From CAVOOW01 sp963697675 (lineage in GTDB: Bacteria; Actinomycetota; Actinomycetes; JACCUZ01): 64,000 bases of DNA. A program made the position numbers and the translations under genes. The notes beneath the pieces are model-generated. The model was not told the origin of the DNA and searched no databases. It saw only the letters and a list, made by a program, of their open reading frames with translations. The stretch covers positions 248,001-312,000 of the forward strand of contig CAVOOW010000010.1 of NCBI GenBank assembly GCA_963697675.1, read 5' to 3'. Shown here piece by piece: positions 37,072 to 47,100 of the stretch (its first letter is position 1; each line of letters starts with the position of its first letter).

Positions 37072-38079
37072 CTAGGGGTTCGCGGCGTCGGTCGGGTAGA
37101 GCCCCAGGACACGCGCGCGTAGTCGGGCAACGCCGAGCAGGGTGTCGATGTTCGGCGTCGCGACCCCGAGCTTGGCGGCGAGCTCTCGGACGACCGTGAC
37201 CATGGCGTCCAACTCGATGCTGCGACCGTTGTCGATGTCCTGGAGCATCGAGGTCCGGAAAGCGCCGAGCTGTCGCGTGACCGCGTGCCGGTCCTCGGGG
37301 TCCTGGGTGATCGGCAGGCCGATGCGGGCGCCGACATCGGCCGCCTCCGTCATGCATCGGGTGGCGAACTGTCGCACGAACAGGTCGTCGAGGATGAGGT
37401 CCGTCGTGGCGCCGGTGACGGCGGAGAGCGGGTTCATGGTCATGTTGCCCCAGAGCTTGAACCAGATGTCCGCCTGGATCCGTTGCGAGACGTCGATGTC
37501 GAAGCCACCCTGTCGCAGGACCGCCGCCACCCGGTCGACGCGGGCCTCGGCCGGTCCGCCCTGCGGGTCACCCACGATGATCCGGTTGCCGGAGCCGTGC
37601 CGAACCGTGCCCGGCGCGGGGCACGACGCGCTCAGATGGACCACGCCGCCCAGAATCTGCTTACCGGGTATGGACTTCTCGAGGCTGCCAGGGTCCAGAG
37701 ACGGCAACCGCAGGTCGCCGGCTGCGCCGGGTAGTCCCGTGAAGAACCACCAGGGGATCCCGTTCATGGCAGAGAGGACGACGGTGTCGGGGCCGAGCAA
37801 CGACGCAATGGCGCTTGCGACGGACGGAAGCGCGGTCGTCTTGACGGTGAGCACGACGATGTCCTGAGGTCCGAGTTCTTCCGGTCGCTCGGTTGCCTCG
37901 ATCGGGAAGCTCTCGCGGACCTGCCCCCCGTCTCGCTCCTCGAGCAGCACGAGCCCGTCGGAGCGGACGTTCGCCAGTGTGGCGTTGCGTGCAACGGCCG
38001 TCACGGTTACGCCGCCGCGGGCCAGCCGTGCGCCGATCAGCCCGCCCACGGCGCCCAGCCCGAAGATGCATACCGTCAT
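37072..38079 (-). CDS. 2-dehydropantoate 2-reductase (ApbA/PanE family)
   Basis: A 335-residue NADPH-dependent ketopantoate reductase-family enzyme. N-terminal Rossmann motif CIFGLGAVGGLIGARLA, VLTVKTTAL, and the C-terminal catalytic region ADIWFKLWGNMTMNPLSAVTG (shown here through its conserved Lys and Asn) followed by DIDNGRSIELD. In pantothenate synthesis this enzyme makes pantoate, but many paralogues act on other 2-keto acids, and the lack of neighbouring panB or panC makes that step unproven. ATG 38079 is preceded by a 32-bp gap from the XdhC-like gene on the same strand. Confidence 0.9.
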   Translation of the reverse strand: MTVCIFGLGAVGGLIGARLARGGVTVTAVARNATLANVRSDGLVLLEERDGGQVRESFPIEATERPEELGPQDIVVLTVKTTALPSVASAIASLLGPDTVVLSAMNGIPWWFFTGLPGAAGDLRLPSLDPGSLEKSIPGKQILGGVVHLSASCPAPGTVRHGSGNRIIVGDPQGGPAEARVDRVAAVLRQGGFDIDVSQRIQADIWFKLWGNMTMNPLSAVTGATTDLILDDLFVRQFATRCMTEAADVGARIGLPITQDPEDRHAVTRQLGAFRTSMLQDIDNGRSIELDAMVTVVRELAAKLGVATPNIDTLLGVARLRARVLGLYPTDAANP

Positions 38080-38111
38080 AGCGCTGCATTCTGCCCGGTG
38101 GGCGCCGCCGG

Positions 38112-39158
38112 TCAGGCTCGCGGCCCCGCGGGGTAGCGGGCCGGTGAGGCGTGCAGACCGTCGTGGTGGATCGGCCCACCGCGGTCGGCGAGCGGACTTC
38201 CCGTCGCGCCGGAGCGGACGGCGACCATCTCCGCGACGATCGCGACCGCAATCTCTGCAGGCGTCCGCGCGCCGATGTCCAAGCCGGCGGGACCGCGCAC
38301 CCGGCCGATGGCGTCGGTGGTCACGCCGTGCTCGACGAGCCAGTCGGCGCGGGCGGCTTGGGTGTGCCGCGAGCCGAGAGCCGCGAGATAGCCGACGTCG
38401 CTCGACAGCGCGGCGGCGAGCACCGGTGCATCCACCGACCGGTCATGACTGAGTACGACGACGCCGTCGCCGGGTCCGAGCGCCGCGACAGCATCGGTCG
38501 CTCCGCTCACGTCGTTGACGGTGCTCGGCTCCCAACCCAGCAGCCGAGCGGCACCCTCCAGTGCTCCCGCGATCAGGCCCTCGCCAACGACCACGAGCTG
38601 CGGTGTCGGCCACAGAGCCGCCACCAGCCACCTGCGGTCGTCGATGTCGAGGACGGCGGACTCGGGTGTGCCACGACCGAACAGCGCAACGACCTCTTGC
38701 GCCCGGGTGACGGGGTCTGCGGAGTCCTGCTCCGGTCCGACCGTCAACCACGTGGTCCGCCCCAGGTCCGGATCGCTCAGGTCGGTCACCAGACAGACGG
38801 GGGTGCGCGAGGCGAGCAGCTGCCACCCGGTTTCGGCCAGCCCGGTGGCGGGTTGGAGCAGCACCGTCGCCTGGCCGCCGCAGGTCAGCCCGACGGCCAC
38901 GGCGTCGTCGTCGCCGATGCGCAGGTCCAGCAGCCGTGCGGCACCGTCGACGTCGGCCTTGGCGAGGGCGTCGGCCAGGGCACGGTCGGCCGCACCGGAC
39001 AGGATCTGCCCGACCGCGGGAAGCCCGTCGGTGACGGCGGTCGCCTCGCCGCGGTCGTTCGAACCCATGCCGGTGACGGACACGACCCTGGCCAACCACA
39101 CCGGTCGCTGCTGGTGCTGCCAGGCGAGCACCTGGCCAGCAAGCTCGAACAGGGTCAC
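38112..39158 (-). CDS. XdhC/CoxI-family molybdoenzyme maturation protein
   Basis: A 348-residue protein. The N-terminal XdhC/CoxI domain (VWLARVVSVTGMGSNDRGEA, LTCGGQATVLL) and a C-terminal Rossmann-like domain (DVGYLAALGSRHTQAARADW, GLDIGARTPAEIAVAIVAEM) are clear. Family members bind molybdenum cofactor and help insert the sulfurated form into xanthine dehydrogenase or CO dehydrogenase. The usual SGGC segment is replaced by SGAADRAL, so one conserved Cys is missing. GTG 39158 follows a strong GAGGAGG site. It diverges from the Mo-responsive HTH-TOBE gene and modABC, which fits a molybdenum role, though no molybdoenzyme gene is nearby. Confidence 0.88.
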   Translation of the reverse strand: MTLFELAGQVLAWQHQQRPVWLARVVSVTGMGSNDRGEATAVTDGLPAVGQILSGAADRALADALAKADVDGAARLLDLRIGDDDAVAVGLTCGGQATVLLQPATGLAETGWQLLASRTPVCLVTDLSDPDLGRTTWLTVGPEQDSADPVTRAQEVVALFGRGTPESAVLDIDDRRWLVAALWPTPQLVVVGEGLIAGALEGAARLLGWEPSTVNDVSGATDAVAALGPGDGVVVLSHDRSVDAPVLAAALSSDVGYLAALGSRHTQAARADWLVEHGVTTDAIGRVRGPAGLDIGARTPAEIAVAIVAEMVAVRSGATGSPLADRGGPIHHDGLHASPARYPAGPRA

Positions 39159-39265
39159 GGGGACCTCCTCGCTATCGACGCGTTTTCGGCTTTCCCAGTG
39201 GTTTTCTGCCGCTGCTGCTGGCCGCAGGCTGTCACAGAACGGCATCTGCGGATAGGGTCCGGCAG

Positions 39266-39676
39266 GTGGCGATGTTCAAGATCAGCGAAGCTGCCGGCCT
39301 GCTGGGCGTCAGCAGCGACACACTGCGCCGCTGGGCCGACGCCGGCCGGGTGCCCACGATCCGCGACGACTCCGGCCGGCAGGCGATCGAGGGTGCGGAG
39401 CTCGCCCGGTTCGCCGAGGAGGTGGCCGCGGCCACCGACCGCCCGGTGGCCCGGCCGGTGGTGTCCGAGTCGGCCCGCAACCGGTTCCTGGGGCTGGTCA
39501 CCAAGGTCACCAGGGACACGGTAATGGCGCAGGTCGAGATGCAGGCCGGTCCGCACCGCATCGTTTCGCTGATGAGCCGCGAGGCTGCCGACGAGCTCGG
39601 CCTCGAACCCGGTGTGCTCGCCGTCGCGGCCGTGAAGTCCACGAACGTCGTCATCGAGGTTCCCGTCCAACCCTGA
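39266..39676 (+). CDS. HTH-TOBE molybdate-binding regulator
   Basis: A 136-residue protein joining a MerR/excisionase-like HTH (FKISEAAGLLGVSSDTLRRW) to a molybdate-binding TOBE/Mop domain (RNRFLGLVTKVTRDTVMAQV, ELGLEPGVLAVAAVKSTNVV). It should bind molybdate and regulate the downstream modABC genes. The start is GTG 39266 (or ATG 39272). TAGGGT at 39253-39258 is well placed for a -10 box giving a leaderless or nearly leaderless mRNA. The 107-bp divergent gap with the XdhC-like gene probably contains its operator. Confidence 0.9.
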   Translation: MAMFKISEAAGLLGVSSDTLRRWADAGRVPTIRDDSGRQAIEGAELARFAEEVAAATDRPVARPVVSESARNRFLGLVTKVTRDTVMAQVEMQAGPHRIVSLMSREAADELGLEPGVLAVAAVKSTNVVIEVPVQP

Positions 39677-39725
39677 CCCTGACCATCCCACCGGGCAGCG
39701 CCCGGCAGAGCTCCAGGAGTAAATC

Positions 39726-40526
39726 GTGCGCCGGATCGCCACCTCGCTGTCCGCTCTCGTCGCCGTCGCCGCGCTGCTCGCCGGCTGCGGCGGCTCCAGC
39801 GACTCGACCTCCGCCGGGTCGGCGTCGCCGTCGGCCAGCAAGTCCCCGGCCGTGACCGGCACGATCAACGTGTTCGCCGCTGCCTCCCTGCAGGAGGCGT
39901 TCACCAAACTCGGAGGGCAGTTCGAGGCAGCTCACCCCGGCTCCAAGGTCGTGTTCAACTTCGGACCCAGCTCCGGGCTGTCCGAGCAGATCGGGCAGGG
40001 CGCTCCGGCGGACGTGTTCGCATCGGCCAGCACGAAGAACATGGACACGGTGGTTTCCAGCGGTGACGCGGCCAACCCCACGGACTTCGTCTCCAACACG
40101 ATGGAGATCGCGGTGCCGCCCAAGAACCCGGCCGGCATCACAAAGCTCGACGACCTCGCCAAGAAGGGCGTGAAGGTCGCGCTCTGCCAGGCCGAGGTGC
40201 CCTGTGGCGCCACCGCGCTGAAGGTGTTCGACAACGCGAACATCAAGGTCACTCCCGTCACCCAGGAGGTCGACGTCAAGTCGACGCTGAGCAAGGTCAC
40301 CCTCGGCGAGGTCGACGCCGGTGTTGTCTATGTCACCGACGTGCGGGCGGCCGGAGCCTCGGTGAAGGGCATCGAGATCCCGGCCGACGTGAACGCCTCG
40401 ACCACCTACCCCATCGCCGCTCTCACGGCGTCGAAGAACAAGACCACTGCGCAGGCGTTCGTCGACTACGTGCTGTCCCCGGACGGGCTCGCTGCACTGA
40501 CCGCGGCCGGGTTCAGCGGGCCCTGA
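39726..40526 (+). CDS. modA: Molybdate ABC transporter substrate-binding lipoprotein ModA
   Basis: A 266-residue lipoprotein with signal peptide MRRIATSLSALVAVAALLAGC (lipobox LAGC), a Ser/Ala-rich linker, and the mature ModA fold (TINVFAAASLQEAFTKLGG, FGPSSGLSEQIGQGAPADVF, VEVDAGVVYVTD-like region). It binds molybdate or tungstate outside the membrane. GTG 39726 follows CAGGAG. It lies 49 bp after the HTH-TOBE regulator and 7 bp before modB, so the four genes form one operon. Confidence 0.96.
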   Translation: MRRIATSLSALVAVAALLAGCGGSSDSTSAGSASPSASKSPAVTGTINVFAAASLQEAFTKLGGQFEAAHPGSKVVFNFGPSSGLSEQIGQGAPADVFASASTKNMDTVVSSGDAANPTDFVSNTMEIAVPPKNPAGITKLDDLAKKGVKVALCQAEVPCGATALKVFDNANIKVTPVTQEVDVKSTLSKVTLGEVDAGVVYVTDVRAAGASVKGIEIPADVNASTTYPIAALTASKNKTTAQAFVDYVLSPDGLAALTAAGFSGP

Positions 40527-40533
40527 GCGGTTC

Positions 40534-41355
40534 ATGGACAGGCAGCGGGTCGAAGCCCCCGAGGACCGCAACCAGGTGCCCTGGCCCCTCGCTGTGCCGG
40601 CGACGATTGCGGTCGCGTTCCTGTTGCTGCCGCTGCTCGGGCTGCTCGTGCGGGCACCGTGGCGCAGCCTCGACCGGGTTCTGGCGGAGAGCCAGGTTGT
40701 CGATGCGCTGCGCTTGTCCCTGATCTGCGCCAGTGCCGCGACCGTCGTGTCCCTGGTGTTCGGGGTGCCGCTGGCGTGGGTGCTTGCCCGGGGACGGTTC
40801 CGGGGACGGGGACTGCTGCGCGCCCTCGTCACCCTGCCGCTCGTACTGCCTCCGGTTGTCGGTGGCGTCGCGCTGCTCCTGGCCTTCGGCCGCCGGGGCA
40901 TCGTCGGGCAGTACCTCGACTCCTGGTTCGGCTTCACGCTGCCGTTCACCACCCTCGGGGTGGTCGTGGCCGAGACTTTCGTCGCCATGCCCTTTCTCAT
41001 CGTCACCGTCGAAGGCGCCTTCCGCAGCGCCGACCGCGGCTACGAGGAGGCAGCCGCCACCCTGGGCGCGTCGCGGCTGACGGTGTTCCGGCGCGTCACG
41101 CTGCCGCTGATCGGGCCGTCCCTGGTGGCGGGGTCGGTGCTGTGCTGGGCCCGCGCGCTCGGTGAGTTCGGCGCCACGATCACCTTTGCGGGGAACTTCC
41201 CGGGCCGCACCCAGACGATGCCGATCGCGGTCTACCTCGCGCTCGAACGCGACCCGGAGGCCGCCATCGCGCTCTCGCTCGTCCTGCTGGCCGTGTCGGT
41301 CGCGGTGCTGGTGGGGCTGCGCGAACGGTGGCTCAACACGGGGACCGCGGCGTGA
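40534..41355 (+). CDS. modB: Molybdate ABC transporter permease ModB
   Basis: A 273-residue permease with about six helices. It carries the EAA loop EEAAATLGASRLTVFRRVTL, which contacts the ATPase, and the ModB-type ALVTLPLVLPPVVGGVALL and ALGEFGATITFAGNFPG segments. With ModA and ModC it imports molybdate. The start ATG is 7 bp after the modA stop. Confidence 0.95.
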   Translation: MDRQRVEAPEDRNQVPWPLAVPATIAVAFLLLPLLGLLVRAPWRSLDRVLAESQVVDALRLSLICASAATVVSLVFGVPLAWVLARGRFRGRGLLRALVTLPLVLPPVVGGVALLLAFGRRGIVGQYLDSWFGFTLPFTTLGVVVAETFVAMPFLIVTVEGAFRSADRGYEEAAATLGASRLTVFRRVTLPLIGPSLVAGSVLCWARALGEFGATITFAGNFPGRTQTMPIAVYLALERDPEAAIALSLVLLAVSVAVLVGLRERWLNTGTAA

Positions 41356-41404
41356 CCGTCAGGGCGCTCGAGCGAAGCCCGACTCCCACGGCGACGATGA
41401 CCGC

Positions 41405-42535
41405 ATGACAAGCGTGTCCGCCGGGCGGGCGGACGAGACGACGGACGTGGGCCGGCTGGAGGTCGACGTCGTCGTGCGGCGCGGTGCCTTCCAGCTCGAC
41501 GTGGCGATCTCGGTCGCGCCGGGGGAGGTGCTCGGCGTCCTTGGTCCCAACGGAGCCGGCAAGACCACGCTGCTCCGCGTCCTCTCGGGCCTCGCGGCCG
41601 CGACCGAGGGCAGCATCCGGCTCGGCGCCGCCGTCCTTGACGACGCCGCAACGGGAGCGTTCGTGCCCGCCGAGCAGCGGCCGGTCGGGCTGGTGTTCCA
41701 GAACTACCGCTTGTTCCCGCACCTGAGCGTGCGCGACAACGTCGCGTTCGCCGCCCGCTCCCGGGGCAGCGGGCGATCAGAGGCTCGCCAGCATGCCGAT
41801 CGGTTCCTCCGCCAGCTCGGCCTCGCCGAGCTCGCCGGACGCAAGCCGGCGGAGCTGTCCGGCGGCCAGGCGCAGCGCGTCGCCCTCGCCCGGGCGCTGG
41901 CCGCCGACCCGGCGATGCTGCTCCTCGACGAGCCGCTGTCCGCTCTCGACGCCCGCACCCGCCTCGAGGTGCGCGGCGAGCTGCGCCGCCACCTCGACGA
42001 CTTTGCCGGCCCGGTCCTGCTCGTGACCCACGACCCGCTCGAGGCGATGGTCATGACCGACCGGCTCGTCGTGATCGAGGACGGCAAGGTCGTGCAGCAG
42101 GGCACACCCGCTCAGGTCGCCCGCCGGCCCGCGACGCAGTACGTCGCCCGGCTGCTCGGACTCAACTTCTACCGCGGCTTCCTCGCGTCCGCGGACGGAA
42201 CCGTCCAGCTGGCGGCCGGAGGCACGCTGGTCGCGACACCTGCGGGCGCAGCCCCGCTGGTGAACACCGACGTCCTGGTCGCCGTACGCCCGTCCGCGAT
42301 CTCGGTGCACACCGAGCGGCCCGACCATGCCAGTCCACGCAACGTGTGGGCGGGCACCATCACGGGTCTCGAGATGCTCGCCGACCGGGTCCGGGCCCAG
42401 GTCGACGGCCGGCCCAGCGCCCTCGTCGACCTCACTCCGGCCGCGGTCGCCGACCTCGGGCTGCGGCCCGGCCTGCCGGTCTGGCTGTCGGCCAAGGCCA
42501 CCGAGGTCGACGTCTATCCCGACAACTCCGACTAA
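41405..42535 (+). CDS. modC: Molybdate ABC transporter ATP-binding protein ModC
   Basis: A 376-residue ATPase: Walker A GPNGAGKTT, signature LSGGQAQR, Walker B LLLLDEPLSALDA, and a C-terminal TOBE-containing extension (VAVRPSAISVHTERPDHA, NVWAGTITGLEMLADRVRAQ). The ModC-type Q-loop is FQNYRLFPHLSV. It starts at ATG 41405, 49 bp after modB. The C-terminal domain binds molybdate or regulates transport in this family. The operon ends here, followed by a large inverted repeat. Confidence 0.95.
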   Translation: MTSVSAGRADETTDVGRLEVDVVVRRGAFQLDVAISVAPGEVLGVLGPNGAGKTTLLRVLSGLAAATEGSIRLGAAVLDDAATGAFVPAEQRPVGLVFQNYRLFPHLSVRDNVAFAARSRGSGRSEARQHADRFLRQLGLAELAGRKPAELSGGQAQRVALARALAADPAMLLLDEPLSALDARTRLEVRGELRRHLDDFAGPVLLVTHDPLEAMVMTDRLVVIEDGKVVQQGTPAQVARRPATQYVARLLGLNFYRGFLASADGTVQLAAGGTLVATPAGAAPLVNTDVLVAVRPSAISVHTERPDHASPRNVWAGTITGLEMLADRVRAQVDGRPSALVDLTPAAVADLGLRPGLPVWLSAKATEVDVYPDNSD

Positions 42536-42558
42536 CCCCGCTCCACCCCTCCTCTTCA

Positions 42559-42671
42559 AAGTCGATCATGCACAACCTGGAACGCGCACCCATCGCCGCA
42601 GGTCAGCGCCCCGGAAATCGGAATCGATCATGCAGTAACTGGGCGCAGCTCAGAAGCTGCATGATCGACTT
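42559..42671. repeat. Inverted repeat family AAGTCGATCATGCA, composite
   Basis: AAGTCGATCATGCA (42559-42572) pairs perfectly with TGCATGATCGACTT (42658-42671). A third, same-orientation half copy GAATCGATCATGCAG is at 42621-42635 and can pair alternatively with the right arm. The same 14-mer forms the arms of the terminator-like element at 10105. It follows modC and precedes the alpha/beta hydrolase. The rest of the 249-bp gap has no gene. Confidence 0.7.
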
Positions 42672-42784
42672 GAGAGGGGTGAGGGGGTCGCGGGGGCAGG
42701 CCGCCGCGTATCCGGCGGGCGTCCCCCCGGACGGGTGGGGGGAGCCACCTGCCCGTTGCCGCCGCACGTTCCTACCGTCGAAGC

Positions 42785-44098
42785 ATGACGCCAACGACCA
42801 CCACAGTCAGTCCCTCGACGACCGTTGCTGCACGTCCTTCGCGGTGGCGACCGCGTGACGAACGCTCGCTGTTCCTGCTCGGCACGGCACTCGTCGCGCT
42901 GCACGTCGTGGACGACAGCTTCCTGCAGCCGCCGGCCGGCACGTCAGCCGCCGACCACCTGGCCGGCGGGCTGGTCCCGGTGGCCCTGTTGGCGGCCGCC
43001 GCATGGGCCTACGGGCGGGTGCGGGCGGGGTGGCGCGGCGTGTTGGCGCTGGTCGTCGGTGTCTTCGGCGTCGGTATCGGCGCCATCGAGGCCGGCTACT
43101 ACACCACCGCCGTCGGACCGTCCGGTGACGACTTCACCGGGTTGCTCGCCATCCCCGCCGGCCTGCTGCTGGTGGGGCTCGGGACTGTGACGCTGTGGCG
43201 CTCGCGGCGGCGCGACCGGAGCCTGCTCCGCCGCGTCATCCGCCGCGCCCTGTTGGCCGTCGCCGGAGTCCTGGCTGCGTTCTTCGTCGCTCAGCCGGTG
43301 CTGTTCGCCTATGTCGTCACCCACGTTCAGCGTGCCTACGTGCCCGCCGACGCACTTGGCGTCGCGCACGAGAACATCAGCTTCACGACCTCAGACGGAC
43401 TGCGCCTGCGGGGCTGGTACATCCCGTCGCGCAACGGCGCCGCCGTCGTCGACTTCCCGGGCCGGCTCGGCACCCAGACGGCCGCACGGATGCTCGCGCG
43501 GCACGGCTACGGCGTCCTGCTGTTCGACCGTCGCGGAGAGGGTCGCAGCGAGGGTGGCGGGAACTTGCTCGGCTGGGGCGGTGACAAGGACATCATCGCC
43601 GCTGTCGACTGGCTGAAGAAGCGGCCGGACGTCGACCCGCGACGGATCGGCGGCATCGGCTTCTCGGTGGGCGGCGAGCTGCTGCTCGAGGCCGCCGCGA
43701 AGGACCCAGACATCGCCGCCGTCGTGTCCGACGGCGCCGGCGCACGACAGCTGGTGGAGGAGAAGAAGGCCTTGCCAGGCCGCGACTTCTGGCCGATGAG
43801 CCCCGGCTTTGTTCTCCTCAACGCGGCGGTGGCCGTCTTCTCGGACACGGCGCCGCCGGCCACACTCACCGACCTGGTTCCCCGGATCGCACCGCGCCCC
43901 GTGCTGTTCATCTGGGCCCCGGACGGCGGCAACGAGACTGAGGTGCTGACGCCGGAGTTCCACCGGGTCGCGGGACCGAACGCGTCCCTGTGGGCCATCC
44001 CGGATGCCAAGCACATCAAGGGGATCGAGGCGCAACCACGCGCGTACGAGGACCGCGTTGTCGCGTTCTTCGACGATGGGCTGCTGGAACGCCCTTAG
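42785..44098 (+). CDS. Membrane-anchored alpha/beta hydrolase
   Basis: A 437-residue protein. Four or five N-terminal helices (residues 25-190, e.g. LFLLGTALVALHVVDDSFL, LLAVAGVLAAFFVAQPVLF) precede an alpha/beta hydrolase domain. The nucleophile elbow is GIGFSVGGELLL (G-x-S-x-G), a candidate acid is in FIWAPDGGNETEV, and the His in IPDAKHIKGIE. The DUF-like start SFTTSDGLRLRGWYIPS is common to esterase/dienelactone-type family members. The active site would face one side of the membrane; substrate unknown. It ends 9 bp before the AfsR-like regulator, so they may be co-transcribed. Confidence 0.87.
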   Translation: MTPTTTTVSPSTTVAARPSRWRPRDERSLFLLGTALVALHVVDDSFLQPPAGTSAADHLAGGLVPVALLAAAAWAYGRVRAGWRGVLALVVGVFGVGIGAIEAGYYTTAVGPSGDDFTGLLAIPAGLLLVGLGTVTLWRSRRRDRSLLRRVIRRALLAVAGVLAAFFVAQPVLFAYVVTHVQRAYVPADALGVAHENISFTTSDGLRLRGWYIPSRNGAAVVDFPGRLGTQTAARMLARHGYGVLLFDRRGEGRSEGGGNLLGWGGDKDIIAAVDWLKKRPDVDPRRIGGIGFSVGGELLLEAAAKDPDIAAVVSDGAGARQLVEEKKALPGRDFWPMSPGFVLLNAAVAVFSDTAPPATLTDLVPRIAPRPVLFIWAPDGGNETEVLTPEFHRVAGPNASLWAIPDAKHIKGIEAQPRAYEDRVVAFFDDGLLERP

Positions 44099-44107
44099 CA
44101 TCTGGAA

Positions 44108-47100
44108 GTGCTCGCGATTTCGGTGCTCGGTCCGGTCGAGCTCCTTCGCGACGGTCAGCCGCTTGCGGTGCCGGCCGGTAAGACGACCGAGGTGCTGATC
44201 CGGCTTGCGCTGGACAGCACGGTCACCGTCAGCGCTGATCGGTTGATCGAGGACCTGTGGGGCGTCGAGGCGACCGCCACCGAACGGAACACCGTGCAGG
44301 CCAAGATCTCCAAGTTGCGGCGTGCTCTCGGCGAGGCCGCAGTCGTGTCCGGCGGGCGCCTCGGCTACACCCTGGAGGTCGACCCGAGCGCGGTCGACGC
44401 CCTGGAGGTGCTCAGGGTCGCGCAGGCGGCCAGGGAACTGCTCGACGCCGGTGAGACCGAGGCGGCGCTGGAGTCGTGCACGAGAGCGTTGGCGATGTTC
44501 CGCGGTGACGCGGTGTTGAGCGACGCCGGGAACGGAGACTGGCTGGTCCCGTACCGGGTGCGGCTCGAGGAGGTCCGTATCGGTCTGGTCGAGGACCAGC
44601 TGGCAGCCCGGATGGAGCGGGGCGCCGGCCGCGAGGTGATCGGTGAGCTCGAGGCGCTCGTCGTCGTCCACCCGTTGCGGGAGCGCATCTGGGAGCTGCT
44701 GGTCACCGCGCTGTACCGAGCAGGGCGGCAGGCGGATGCGCTGGCGACCTACCAGCGGGTCAGGGTCCTCCTGTCCGACGAGCTCGGTCTCGACCCGGGT
44801 CCGCGGCTGCAACAGCTCGAGCAGCAGATCCTCGTGCAGGACTCCTCACTTGGCGACCGCCTGGGATCGCAGCCGCTTGACGCGCGGGCCGGAAACCTGC
44901 CGTCGATGTCGCCTGACCTTGTGGGGCGCGAGGCGGAGCTGGCAGCACTGGCGGACCTGCTCGCGAGCGAACGGCTCGTCGAGATCACCGGGCCGGGAGG
45001 TGTCGGGAAGACCGCGCTCGCGATTGCGCTCGGACGGAGGCTGAGCGTGCTGGACGGTGCTGTGTCCGGTGGCGTGTGGCTGGCCAGACTCGAGACCGCC
45101 GTGACGGCCGACGACGTCATCGACACGTTGATCGCCGCGTTGAACGTCCCCGGCGAGGCCGCGCTTTTCGAGCGGCTCAAGGGTACGGATGCATTGGTGA
45201 TCCTCGACAACTGCGAGCACCTCCTGGATGCCGCCGCGAGCGTGGCCGTTCGCCTGTTGGACGCCGCCCCCGGGCTGCGGATGGTGTGCACCAGCCAGGT
45301 CCCCCTCGACGTCGACGGTGAGGTCGTGTTCGAGCTTGCACCGCTGGGGCTCGCTGACACCGTTGAGCTGTTCGGTCGGCGATCGACCGGACAGCGACTG
45401 ACCGAGGCTGATGAAGCCGTGCTTGATCTGTGCCGCTCGCTCGACGGTCTGCCGTTGGTGATCGAGCTTGCTGCTGCCCGGACCAAGACCTTGTCGGTCG
45501 AAGAGATCACTCGGCGCCTCGATGACCGGTTCACCGTGCTGAGCGACCCGACCAGCCGCCGACCGGAACGCCGCCGCTCACTGAGGTCGACAATCAGGTG
45601 GAGCTACGAGCTGCTTTTCCCTGACGACCAGCGGGGACTGTGGGCACTTGCCACGTTCGCGGGCGGTGCACCGCTGCCCGCGGTGGAGTTCGTCCTTGCG
45701 TCGCTCGACGTGCCGGCCACCGCCGCGATCGATGTGGTCGGGCGTCTCGCGAGCCGGTCGCTCGTGATGGTGGACGACAACGACACCTCTCCCACCCACG
45801 GGTCGGACCGAGCGGCGATTCACTCGGTCCGGTATCGGCTTCTCGACAGCATCCGGGCGTTCGCACTGGACGCGATGGCCGATGCCGGCCTGTCCGCTCG
45901 CGCCTACGCCGCGCACGCCGCGTGGTTCGCCGAAGCAGCCAGGTCCTCCACCGCGGGTGTGCGGAGCAGCCGCCAGGCCGAGTTTCTCTCCGTCGCGCGG
46001 GCCGAGCGCGCGAACATAGACGCCGCACTGACCTGGAGCGCCGTGCACGACCCGCTGCTCGGCCTGAGCATGGTCAACGGGTTCGGTTGGTCCTGGGTGG
46101 TGCTCGGCGACAGCAGAGGCGCACAGCGGATCCTGGCCGCGCTGGACGCGGTCGGAGACGCGGGCCGGACCGAAGACCGGGCCGGTGCCCTGTTGCTCGC
46201 GGCATGGATCGAAGCGTCGACGGGCCGCCTCGAGCTGGCCCGAGACCACATCACCGCCGCAACCGAGCTGGCAGAAGCGATCGGCGACATCGACCTGCAG
46301 GCGCGTTGCTGTTACTACCTCGCCTACGTGGTGTCGCATCACGGCGAGTTCCGCCAGGCGATGGAGTTGACCGATCGCTGCCGCACTCTCTACGAGGGGC
46401 TGGACCGGCCCTGGGATCAGGCCGCGAACGCGTTGTTCGCCGCCAGGGCCGCGATCTCTGCCGGTGACGAGGAACGCGGCGCCGACGCCGCCGATCAGGT
46501 CCAGCGTTGGCTGCGCACGGTTGAGGACCCGTGGCTGCACGTGCGTCGCGATGCGATGCTCGGCGAACTGGCCCGGGTCCAGCACCGGTTCGATGATGCC
46601 GTCTCCCACATCGGTCGTGCGGCGGAGGCATCGGGTCGTCTTGGCTTTGCGCAGACCGAGGCCTACCAGGTGATGAGTCTCGGGCGCGCGCAGTGCCAGG
46701 CCGGCGACTACGACAACGGTGAGTCCACCCTGGAGCTCGCGGTCGACAAGGCGGAGTCCACCGGTGACGTGCGGCTGGCGGCGCTGGCCCGGGTCCATCT
46801 CGGCCGGGTCCTGCGTGCGGTCGGAAAGGCGACGCAGGCACGGGCAGCGCTCGAGGCGGCGGACTCGTGGCATCGCGACTCCGGAGGAGGCGAACAGGCC
46901 GCGCTCGGCGAGTGCCTGCTGGCCGCCATGGACGCGGCCGATCGGGTCGCCGGCGCCGAGGAACGCCTGGTTGCGATCCTCGACGATGCCTCGCGCCGGG
47001 ACGACGCCCCGGTCGAGGTCTTCGCCCTCGACGCGCTCGCCCGCGTCGCCGTTGCCGCGGGGGACATCACCCGGGCGCGGGAACTCTGTGCGGCCGCTGA

